The notes beneath the pieces are model-generated. The model was given only the letters and a program-made list of their open reading frames with translations, was not told the origin of the DNA and did no database searches. Positions 1 through 5,582 of a DNA stretch of 5,586 bases are shown here, in pieces. The number at the start of each line of letters is the position of its first letter. Within the stretch, counting starts at the first letter, position 1. A program made the position numbers and the translations under genes. Source of the DNA: Fibrobacterota bacterium (lineage in GTDB: Bacteria > Fibrobacterota > Chitinivibrionia > Chitinivibrionales > JANQEN01); NCBI GenBank assembly GCA_030619215.1, contig JAUXBV010000273.1, forward strand, positions 1 through 5,586, written 5' to 3'.

Positions 1-999
1 CACTGCAACTAATTTCCCTTGGTTTTTTAATGATTCATTGCATGGTTCCAGCATTTTCACGACTTGTAAACCAGCATGGCCGTCGTTAATTGGAATATTA
101 TTATTGTTTATGCATTCGATAAAATATTGACTTTCAAGTTTTAAGGCTTCTGTCGGGTCAACCCGCGGTACCCATACATCGCCGGATCTATAGCTGACAA
201 GCAGTTTATATACACCTTCTCTGCTTTTAACTTCTATACCTTTGTCATATACTTTAATTTTTTCATCCGGATTTATATCGTCCCAAACAAGCATTTTCTT
301 TTCGCCGCCGATTAACGTATTACGTATCTTTACCGGTGAAAGCCAGTTTACGTTAAAATGCGCAATCAGATTGCTTTGGAAATAGACGGCAATATAGGCA
401 ATATTTTCCATTTCAGAGACATGCGACTTACCGCATACCACCACAGAGCTCGGTTTTTCATCTATCAAATAATTCATTATTGAAAAATCGTGTGGAGCAA
501 GATCCCAGATAACATTTATATCATGTTGAAAAAGTCCGAGATTTACTCTTGTAGAATCGTAATAATAAATTTTACCCAGTTCATTCTTATATATAATTTC
601 TTTAATCTTTTTCACCGCACCGGTGAATAGGAATGTATGGTCGACCATAATCTTAAGATTCATCTTTTCGGCAAGCTCTATCAGCTCCTCAGCCTGTGCT
701 GTTGTTGCGGTAAAAGGCTTTTCCACGAAAATATGTTTTCCGTTTGCCAGGGCTTTCTTTGCCAGCTCATAATGCGAGGAGACAGGTGTTACAATAGCAA
801 CAATATCGATACCTGATGATTCTGTAACATCATTACTGTGCGGAGTAACTTTAATATCCGGGTATATTTTACTGACAGTTAACGTTGCCTTTGGATTTTT
901 ATCGCAAACGATGTTCACACTGACATCATCAAGGATGTTAAAGTTTCGTACAATATTTGGCCCCCAGTAGCCATAGCCTATAACACCTATTTTAATCAT
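1..999 (-). CDS. Gfo/Idh/MocA-family NAD(P)-dependent sugar oxidoreductase (3' end cut by window)
   Basis: This cytoplasmic dehydrogenase probably oxidises or reduces a sugar or nucleotide sugar for polysaccharide synthesis. Translating the minus strand from the ATG at 999-997 gives 333 codons open to the window edge. Seen: an N-terminal Rossmann motif GVIGYGYWGPN (residues 5-15, GxGxxG type), the family's EKP motif at residues 93-95 (K94 is the usual catalytic lysine), and WDLAPHD at 165-171, which matches the family's DxxxH signature (D166, H170). The last visible residues (GLQVVKMLEPCNESLKNQGK) match the usual C-terminal helix, so only a few residues should be missing. A Shine-Dalgarno-like AAAGGTGG (1006-1013) sits 6 nt before the start. 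It lies 90 nt downstream of the sugar transferase gene with no clear terminator between them, which suggests one operon. The GYGYWGPN and WDLAPHD forms are those I associate with oxidoreductases of polysaccharide clusters; the exact substrate cannot be told. Confidence 0.9.
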   Translation of the reverse strand, partial: MIKIGVIGYGYWGPNIVRNFNILDDVSVNIVCDKNPKATLTVSKIYPDIKVTPHSNDVTESSGIDIVAIVTPVSSHYELAKKALANGKHIFVEKPFTATTAQAEELIELAEKMNLKIMVDHTFLFTGAVKKIKEIIYKNELGKIYYYDSTRVNLGLFQHDINVIWDLAPHDFSIMNYLIDEKPSSVVVCGKSHVSEMENIAYIAVYFQSNLIAHFNVNWLSPVKIRNTLIGGEKKMLVWDDINPDEKIKVYDKGIEVKSREGVYKLLVSYRSGDVWVPRVDPTEALKLESQYFIECINNNNIPINDGHAGLQVVKMLEPCNESLKNQGKLVAV

Positions 1000-1089
1000 A
1001 TAGTGCCACCTTTTTAATAATTTTAGAATTTAGAGAGTTTTGGTAGGTTTTTTATGAAGTTTTATATCAATTAAAGCAATCCTTATTTT

Positions 1090-2262
1090 TTAATAAGCAC
1101 CTTTTGCAGCAAAAACCGCCAGCGGCGTTTTACATAGCAGCTTGATATCCAGCAATAAGGACCAGTTTATTATATAATTAATATCCATTCGCACCATTTT
1201 TTCGAACGGGGTATTGCTCCGCCCGTCAACCTGCCATACGCCTGTGATACCAGGCTTAACTTCTAAAACGCGACGCTTATGCCAGGTATCATATTCTTCT
1301 ACTTCGTAAGGTATGGAAGGCCGGGGTCCGACCAAAGACATTTGACCCAATAAAACATTAAGAAATTGCGGTAGCTCATCCAGACTTGACTTCCGTAAAA
1401 AATTTCCGATTTTTGTGATCCGGGGATCATCCTTCATTTTATAAACTTTATTGCTGGTGTTCTGATCGTTGTCCTTATTGCAGATGAACTGTTTCATAAA
1501 GTTTTTATGTGTCTCATGGTCGTTGTTAACATGCATGGACCTGAATTTAAGAAAGGTGAATTCTCTGCCGTATCTTCCAACCCGTTTTTGCTTGAATAAA
1601 ACCGGCCCCTTTGAGGTAAGCTTTATCATAACCGAAATAACTATTAAAAAAGGTGAAAACAGTATGATCCCTATGGTGCTTCCGATAACATCAATTATCC
1701 TTTTTGAGCTGATGGAGACTTTTTTGGCCGGGTTCTTCATAGTCAATTCTTTATATAATGCTTTATTAATATCTGAGCTCATACATTTCTTTTTTTCCGG
1801 AAAGGAAAAACACGATATTCCAACCTTTGCCGCCTGATTTGTATCAAGTATGCTATATAAACTATCCTTTATTTTTGTAATTAAAGATTCTTTCTTTACA
1901 CCATTTAATTCCGTAAAGATTATCCCAATTTCACGGTTTTGCTTGAACCAGCCTTTTAAATCGATTTCTCTTGTGGAATTGCACAACATCTCCACAATCT
2001 TCTTTATTGTTGTATTCTTTCTGCACAGCCTGAACGATTTTCTTTTGACAATTTTTTTAATATCTAAAAGCATAAGCATGAAAGGATCTCCGGAGCGCTC
2101 GGTTCTTTTACGCTCCATAATAAGCATTCCCCGGAAGTAGCCTTCCGGATAGAGATTGTATTTCCTGCTGAAAAGGGTATAGGTATCAGTCTCACCGATT
2201 TTTTTTGATGGATTTTCCTTGATAAGATTTTCCACCTCAAAACCAAGATGGCTCTGGTTCAT
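1090..2262 (-). CDS. Polyprenyl-phosphate sugar phosphotransferase (bacterial sugar transferase) with degenerate GGDEF-like N-terminus
   Basis: This enzyme should transfer a sugar-1-phosphate from a nucleotide sugar to undecaprenyl phosphate, the first membrane step of polysaccharide assembly. The protein has 390 residues. Residues 189-215 form the hydrophobic membrane segment that opens the bacterial sugar transferase domain. Then come KRVGRYGREFTFLKFRSM (226-243), DDPRITKIGNFLRKSSLDELPQ (278-299) with the catalytic Asp-Glu pair D295-E296, SLVGPRP (309-315) and PGITGVWQVDGRS (337-349). The four-helix N-terminus of WcaJ-type enzymes is missing. Residues about 34-157 instead follow a GGDEF-domain pattern: FRGMLIMERKRTERSG, then LLDI (D67), a REIDLKGW stretch, KQNRE (107-111) where GGDEF should be, and GISCFSFPE near 148-156. 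The start at 2262 is chosen because GAGAGG lies 8 nt upstream. The longer 430-residue reading from 2382 would overlap the preceding gene by 62 nt and its added residues look non-domain. The catalytic domain is certain; the GGDEF relation is inferred from pattern. Confidence 0.93.
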   Translation of the reverse strand: MNQSHLGFEVENLIKENPSKKIGETDTYTLFSRKYNLYPEGYFRGMLIMERKRTERSGDPFMLMLLDIKKIVKRKSFRLCRKNTTIKKIVEMLCNSTREIDLKGWFKQNREIGIIFTELNGVKKESLITKIKDSLYSILDTNQAAKVGISCFSFPEKKKCMSSDINKALYKELTMKNPAKKVSISSKRIIDVIGSTIGIILFSPFLIVISVMIKLTSKGPVLFKQKRVGRYGREFTFLKFRSMHVNNDHETHKNFMKQFICNKDNDQNTSNKVYKMKDDPRITKIGNFLRKSSLDELPQFLNVLLGQMSLVGPRPSIPYEVEEYDTWHKRRVLEVKPGITGVWQVDGRSNTPFEKMVRMDINYIINWSLLLDIKLLCKTPLAVFAAKGAY

Positions 2263-2270
2263 ATTTATTA

Positions 2271-2276
2271 CCTCTC
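2271..2276 (-). promoter_or_regulatory. Ribosome binding site deciding the sugar transferase start
   Basis: On the minus strand GAGAGG is followed by an 8-nt spacer TAATAAAT and then ATG at 2262. It lies in the 58-nt gap after the stop of the TPR gene (2323-2321). This supports the 390-residue start over the in-frame ATG at 2382, which lies inside the preceding gene. Confidence 0.75.
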
Positions 2277-2320
2277 TTTTTGTATATGATTCATGGGAAA
2301 AAGTGTTAATAGTCTGAGTA

Positions 2321-4450
2321 TTATTTTGAAGAAAGATCATTAATACGTTTCTGTATTGAGCTTTTCTCCGCCGGTAATGCAAGCTTGTTTTTTGAGGGAT
2401 TAATTGCTTTTATAACATCCTGATATGCTCGAAGAGCCCTGTTAGAATCCCCGGTTTTATCATAGGCAGTGGCAAGGTGATAGAGCAATTTAGGTTCCCC
2501 GGAGGACTCCCTGTTCTCCTTAAGTAAATTTATACAGTTTTTGAACTTATTGTTCTCAATAAGCACACTGGCATAGGTATCGAGAATGTGAATATCACCT
2601 GAAGAGAGCGTATATGCCTTTTTGGCAGTGTGAAGCGCCATCTTTTTATCAGGTGATTTTGAATTGAGGAGAGCCCATGCATAATTATTCAGGAGTAATG
2701 CATTTTTTTTCGGATCTTTTTCCAGCTCATGTCCGTATTCCTGAACAATTTTTCCAAATATTACCACAGCTTTGTCATATTCTTCAGAATCAACCAGCAA
2801 CTGGGCATACTCCAGCATTATTGCAAGGCTTTTCTTCTGCTTAATAAGCTCCTGATACATACTCTCTATCATATCAAACTTACCAAGCTTCATATAAGCC
2901 CTTGTTTTAAGTTGCCTGAGCAGATATGGGTCGATACGGCTTTTATTACACTCCTTGATAACCCGGTTATAATCTTCTTTGGCCAGATATACTGTTATTC
3001 GCGCTATTTTAAACTGCTTCTCCTGGGGATATTTTTTAATAAGGCCGCTTAATATTTCCAATGCTTTATCCGTGTTGCCGTTTTTTATTGACAGTACTGC
3101 CCTTGAATATTGAATACCGGCATCGTCTTTATACTCACTCTCAAGGATTTTCTGCGCCGCTTCGCTCTCTTTCATAAATTTCATTTTAAAGGTAATATCA
3201 CGAAAAAGCTCCAGGGAGTTTTTTGTAAAACGTTTCTTTTTATGCATGGCATTAATCAAGGAGAAAGCCCCCTCATAATCGCCTGTTTTTGTTAAAGCAG
3301 TTGCAGTCTCAATAAGTACTGCCGGGGATAAGAGAAAAACTTCAGGGAGATTTTTATACGCTGAAACAGCTTCTGTGAAATTGCCGGCTATTGCATTTTC
3401 GCGCGCAAAAATTAAATCTACGACAGGATGAGCTGTAAGTTGCTCGCGTGCATTCTTGAGTTGTTCAAGAGCATTGCCTGAGTCGGTAATAAAACTGCAG
3501 AGCGAAGAATAGTATAAAAGTTCCGCTTTTGACAAAGGAGTTTCTGTTTTTTTGGCTATATGAATAAGGTGTTTTATCTTTTCCGTATCTTTATTGGCAC
3601 GGTATATATAACCCAGTATCACTCTCGCCTGCCGGTTGAGCCTGGTCTCTTTCACCTCATTTACCGGTTCAATCAGGTCGAAAAGAAGGGGCTCGGCCTC
3701 TTCCATTCTTTCTTCCAGAAGAAGAAAACCCGCATGTTCAAGCTGCACCCTGTCATCATAGCAGCCGTACTGTTTAGCGTCATTCAGCAGTTCATCCGCA
3801 GCAGTATAGTCATAGTCTAAAGCCAGCAGGTAGGCGAGGGTTATATACCCTTTGCTGTTCAGCTTCTTCTGTTTTCTGCATTCTGTGAGGATAGCGAATG
3901 CCTTATCCTTCTCTCCCTTTTTCCCGTAAGCAATGGCCATCTTATTGCATAATTCCGAAGTCTGGTCATCCCGGTACAGTTTTTCCCATATAGCAAGACA
4001 CGAATCATATTCTTCGAACCGTTGGAATAAGTCGCCGCGCAGCTCCTCGCTTTTTTCCTTATCAGGCAGCTCCTCGAACAAGGATAGGGCGAATTCGACC
4101 TTTCCCTTTTTTTCGGTGTGAAAAGAGAGTTTGGTGAGAAAGAGCAGAACCTCGAATGATTTCAGCCCGTTTTCCCATGCTGCCTTTGTATGAATAAAAG
4201 CCATGTTGCTGTTTGGTGCTGTCCTTGCCGCTGCCCAGTGATACTGCGGGTTGTCTTTTGACTTGTCCAGAGCCTTTTTGAAATATTTATATGCCATTTT
4301 GACATTATTATTTTGGAAATACTCCTTACCCCTGTTAAAAGCCTCTTCAGCAGTAAGTTTTTCGCTGCATTTAATACAGCAGAGGCAAAATATTACTATT
4401 CCAAAAATGCCGATATTTTTATACACTGAAGGTATCATCAGAAAGTCCAC
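2321..4450 (-). CDS. Membrane-anchored TPR-repeat protein, PrsT-like (polysaccharide/PEP-CTERM locus type)
   Basis: The product is a 709-residue helical-repeat protein, probably a periplasmic or membrane-bound scaffold for polysaccharide assembly or export. Residues about 11-28 are a hydrophobic, cysteine-rich segment (NIGIFGIVIFCLCCIKC) that looks like a signal or lipoprotein anchor, but none of its cysteines has a canonical lipobox. From residue 34 to the end the sequence is a chain of TPR-like helix pairs. The clearest are at 34-67 (AFNRGKEYFQNNNVKMAYKY), a block near 600-650 beginning LLNNYAWALLNS and including HILDTYASVLIENNKF, and 652-684 (LLYHLATAYDKTGDSNRALR). The C-terminal NNYAW...LDTYASVL...YHLA pattern resembles the long TPR lipoproteins (PrsT) of exosortase loci; this is family resemblance, not proof. 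The first possible start is GTG at 4450; an ATG at 4438 (705 residues) is equally plausible. An in-frame TGA at 4462-4460 rules out anything longer. Neither start has a strong Shine-Dalgarno. It is the first gene of the minus-strand operon. Confidence 0.82.
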   Translation of the reverse strand: MDFLMIPSVYKNIGIFGIVIFCLCCIKCSEKLTAEEAFNRGKEYFQNNNVKMAYKYFKKALDKSKDNPQYHWAAARTAPNSNMAFIHTKAAWENGLKSFEVLLFLTKLSFHTEKKGKVEFALSLFEELPDKEKSEELRGDLFQRFEEYDSCLAIWEKLYRDDQTSELCNKMAIAYGKKGEKDKAFAILTECRKQKKLNSKGYITLAYLLALDYDYTAADELLNDAKQYGCYDDRVQLEHAGFLLLEERMEEAEPLLFDLIEPVNEVKETRLNRQARVILGYIYRANKDTEKIKHLIHIAKKTETPLSKAELLYYSSLCSFITDSGNALEQLKNAREQLTAHPVVDLIFARENAIAGNFTEAVSAYKNLPEVFLLSPAVLIETATALTKTGDYEGAFSLINAMHKKKRFTKNSLELFRDITFKMKFMKESEAAQKILESEYKDDAGIQYSRAVLSIKNGNTDKALEILSGLIKKYPQEKQFKIARITVYLAKEDYNRVIKECNKSRIDPYLLRQLKTRAYMKLGKFDMIESMYQELIKQKKSLAIMLEYAQLLVDSEEYDKAVVIFGKIVQEYGHELEKDPKKNALLLNNYAWALLNSKSPDKKMALHTAKKAYTLSSGDIHILDTYASVLIENNKFKNCINLLKENRESSGEPKLLYHLATAYDKTGDSNRALRAYQDVIKAINPSKNKLALPAEKSSIQKRINDLSSK

Positions 4451-4500
4451 AACTAGTTTTCATAAGGTTGAAATACGGAAAGGATTACTTATTTTTTTTT

Positions 4501-4520
4501 AAAAAAAGGAGTTTCCTTTT
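4501..4520 (-). terminator. Terminator-like hairpin in the leader of the TPR operon
   Basis: On the minus strand AAAAGGA (4520-4514), loop AAC, and TCCTTTT (4510-4504) form a 7-bp stem whose 3' arm runs into seven T. It lies about 50 nt upstream of the TPR start. The stem has only two G-C pairs and one half is simply an A/T run, so a real attenuator is uncertain. It also falls inside one copy of a dispersed repeat. Confidence 0.25.
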
Positions 4521-4530
4521 AAATTGCTGT

Positions 4531-4536
4531 ATTATA
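4531..4536 (-). promoter_or_regulatory. Possible -10 box for the minus-strand operon
   Basis: A perfect TATAAT is present on the minus strand, about 80 nt before the TPR start. No good -35 box is found 16-18 bp upstream (the best reads TCAAAC or ATCAAA). In DNA this AT-rich such a hexamer can arise by chance, so this is only a candidate. Confidence 0.25.
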
Positions 4537-4624
4537 TATTTTCAATGAAAATGGTTTGATATATTTTATCTCACAGGCGATTTTTTCTATAGCCAGCATT
4601 TTTTTATTCATTTAAGCGCTTTTT

Positions 4625-4654
4625 TTAACAAATATCTAAAATTTGATATATATT
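4625..4654 (+). promoter_or_regulatory. Sigma70-like promoter in front of the candidate small RNA
   Basis: TTAACA (4625-4630) is a 5/6 match to the -35 consensus. It is followed after 16 bp by TATATA (4647-4652), carrying an extended -10 TGA just before it (4644-4646), or after 18 bp by TATATT (4649-4654). The predicted start near 4660 falls just before the first hairpin of the downstream element, which is better placed than chance would suggest. Confidence 0.5.
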
Positions 4655-4659
4655 AATAA

Positions 4660-4752
4660 AAAAGGGCCATGATGTATATCATGGTTCCATCGGGGGTGGG
4701 AAGGTTGCTCCAGCCTTTGGCGAGCGGGTCAACTCTTTCTCACCTCTTTTTT
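4660..4752 (+). ncRNA. Candidate small structured RNA, about 90 nt, family not recognised
   Basis: Hairpin 1 pairs GGGCCATGAT (4664-4673) with ATCATGGTTC (4678-4687) around a GTAT loop: 10 pairs, two of them G-U. Hairpin 2 pairs GGGGTGGGAA (4693-4702) with TTCTCACCTC (4737-4746), again 10 pairs with two G-U, directly followed by six T. Inside hairpin 2, GTTG/CAAC (4704-4707, 4730-4733), CTC/GAG (4708-4710, 4722-4724) and GCC/GGC (4713-4715, 4719-4721) can nest, leaving CGGGT (4725-4729) bulged out. On the opposite strand the G-U pairs become A-C mismatches, so the plus strand is favoured. A promoter-like pair precedes it and no gene follows closely, so a free-standing small RNA seems likelier than a riboswitch. 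It does not match the 4.5S, 6S, tmRNA, cyclic-di-GMP, cobalamin, TPP or FMN signatures I know. Confidence 0.55.
4692..4752 (+). terminator. Intrinsic terminator formed by the second hairpin of the candidate RNA
   Basis: The closing stem (4693-4702 with 4737-4746, extendable by a G-U pair of 4692 with 4747) is directly followed by TTTTTT (4747-4752), the layout of a Rho-independent terminator on the plus strand. The loop is long (about 34 nt) but is itself structured. Confidence 0.55.
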
Positions 4753-5089
4753 ATTTTATGAACTTCTCTTTACAGAATCTATTTATATCTAAAGTAAATC
4801 AGAGGTTTCTTCTACACTTTTTATTACATCACAATATAGCTTTCCCCCGTCGGCGGTACCTACGAGTAGTAGAGCGCATATCTTTACAAATTTTTTTTAA
4901 TAAAAACCGAATTTTAAATGTATAAAATTATTTGTTTTATCTAATTTGGAATATTTTCATTGTATATGTTATTTATATTGTATCTACAGTGAGTTTGTAA
5001 CATTCATTGTTAGTTAAAACTTGTTATTTTTTTCCCTAATATAAGAATGTAGTATAATTTCTACCACGCTGCAAATCAATTTATTTATT

Positions 5090-5141
5090 AAAAAAGGTCG
5101 TTTTCCTCTAAATTGCCGTTCCCCAATGGGGAACGGCTTGA
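5090..5141. repeat. Dispersed imperfect repeat, copy B (GC-rich form)
   Basis: This is the better-preserved partner of the copy at 4501-4559. It reads A-run, GTTTTCCTCTAAATTGCCGT (5100-5119), then a strong palindrome and CGGCTTGA (5134-5141). It lacks the 8-nt AT insertion of copy A. The element could be a small palindromic repeat family, but only two copies are visible in this window. Confidence 0.4.
5115..5137. repeat. Perfect 10-bp palindromic hairpin with AAT loop
   Basis: GCCGTTCCCC (5115-5124) and GGGGAACGGC (5128-5137) are exact inverted complements separated by AAT. It is the most stable simple hairpin in the intergenic region. Neither side carries a T-run in the terminator position, so it is not a standard intrinsic terminator. 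A REP-like or other mobile palindrome, or an RNA processing site, is possible. Confidence 0.75.
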
Positions 5142-5191
5142 AATTATAAGTCATTGATAATTATTAAGTTGTGTCATTTTAATAACGTTTT

Positions 5192-5222
5192 TTTACAAAT
5201 ATAAAAAATAATTATTTGTAAA
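5192..5222. repeat. AT-rich inverted repeat
   Basis: TTTACAAATA (5192-5201) and TATTTGTAAA (5213-5222) are exact inverted complements with an 11-nt spacer. The half-site TTTACAAAT also occurs alone at 4883-4891. It may be a protein-binding site or chance in AT-rich DNA. Confidence 0.5.
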
Positions 5223-5339
5223 TTAAAGAAGGCACAATATAGATAGGGGTAAGTTAAGCTTTAAATATTTCTATGGCTTAAAAAAATCAAGGTCATATTA
5301 TTAATGCAAGGTAAATTACATCTGATTACAATAAAATTA

Positions 5340-5367
5340 TTGATGTTTTTAAATTAGAGTATATTAT
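5340..5367 (+). promoter_or_regulatory. Possible sigma70-like promoter
   Basis: TTGATG (5340-5345, 4/6 match to -35) is followed after 16 bp by TATTAT (5362-5367, 5/6 match to -10). The predicted start near 5374 lies about 80 nt before a terminator-like hairpin. The promoter evidence alone is weak. Confidence 0.3.
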
Positions 5368-5373
5368 GACCAA

Positions 5374-5455
5374 GTGTTACTCGTATAACTATAACATACC
5401 TTCAAGTGAGAGTAAAAATACCGATATACCGACTCGGCTTTATTCTCTCCTTTTT
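5374..5455 (+). ncRNA. Weak candidate small RNA or leader, about 80 nt
   Basis: The stretch runs from a promoter-like pair to a terminator-like hairpin. A 5' stem TGTTA/TAACA is possible near 5376-5397. TTACTC (5377-5382) can pair with GAGTAA (5410-5415), which would break the terminator stem, so two exclusive folds exist. No open reading frame of note lies in it. This is inferred from layout only. Confidence 0.25.
5408..5455 (+). terminator. Terminator-like hairpin
   Basis: GAGAG (5408-5412) pairs with CTCTC (5445-5449), extended by TAAA/TTTA across a 2-nt bulge, with CCGA/TCGG possible inside. The stem is followed by C and five T (5451-5455). The plus-strand orientation fits; the opposite strand has no T-run after the hairpin. 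Confidence 0.45.
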
Positions 5456-5548
5456 ACATCTATTTAGACCCCTTTAAATTCTATTTCTTATTTGTATTAT
5501 CCGGCAGCTCCAAATAATTTTAATTTCTTTAGCACAAAAAATAATATA

Positions 5549-5562
5549 TTAATTTAAATTAA
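5549..5562. repeat. 14-bp AT palindrome
   Basis: TTAATTTAAATTAA is a perfect palindrome lying 2 nt from the larger palindrome at 5565. It is pure A/T, so chance is quite possible. Confidence 0.4.
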
Positions 5563-5564
5563 CC

Positions 5565-5582
5565 TACGACATTAATGTCGTA
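5565..5582. promoter_or_regulatory. 18-bp perfect palindrome, candidate operator
   Basis: TACGACATTAATGTCGTA is a perfect dyad with no spacer. Its size and half-sites (CGACA / TGTCG) fit a binding site for a dimeric helix-turn-helix or similar regulator. I do not recognise the regulator. It sits at the right window edge, so the controlled gene probably lies outside. Confidence 0.4.

Larger units (their letters stand above)
4501..4559. repeat. Dispersed imperfect repeat, copy A (AT-rich, decayed-looking)
   Basis: The left part of this copy (GTTTCCTTTTAAATTGCTGT) matches copy B at 5090-5141 at 16 of 20 positions, and all four differences are transitions. After an 8-nt insertion the right part, CAATGAAAATGGTTTGA (4543-4559), aligns with CAATGGGGAACGGCTTGA of copy B with one gap and only transitions. 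It keeps a hairpin around the same AAT loop (ATTTTC / GAAAAT, 4538-4552). Low-complexity sequence makes chance similarity possible. Confidence 0.4.

Noticed and set aside
999..1020. Sigma54 -24 box (TGGCAC) before the oxidoreductase gene
   Set aside because: The hexamer overlaps the ribosome binding site and the -12 TTGC element is missing at the required distance.
2263..2382. Forty-residue N-terminal extension of the sugar transferase from the ATG at 2382
   Set aside because: It would overlap the TPR gene by 62 nt, has no domain character, and the ATG at 2262 has a good ribosome binding site 8 nt upstream.
4419..4463. 14-codon leader peptide starting at the ATG at 4463 on the minus strand, overlapping the TPR start
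   Set aside because: There is no ribosome binding site and no regulatory codon pattern.
4660..4752. Reading the structured element as a minus-strand leader of the TPR operon with a terminator at the CCATGAT/ATCATGG hairpin
   Set aside because: On the minus strand the G-U pairs become A-C mismatches, the first stem shrinks to 7 bp and the second is broken, and three C separate that hairpin from the T-run. The plus strand fits much better.
4844..4880. FMN or cyclic-di-GMP riboswitch fragment
   Set aside because: CGGCGGTA and GTAGGTA-like strings recall these families, but the required partner segments (such as GGTGAAATTCC for FMN, or GCAAAGC for cyclic-di-GMP-I) are absent on both strands.
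4758..4925. 55-codon plus-strand open frame after the candidate small RNA
   Set aside because: The sequence before the ATG is only T-rich terminator with no ribosome binding site, and the residues (phenylalanine/leucine-rich, then arginine-rich) look like chance translation.
5495..5530. Minus-strand coding tail (LELPDNTNKK followed by stop)
   Set aside because: The frame is closed by a stop a few codons upstream and there is no start; too short to support a gene or pseudogene.
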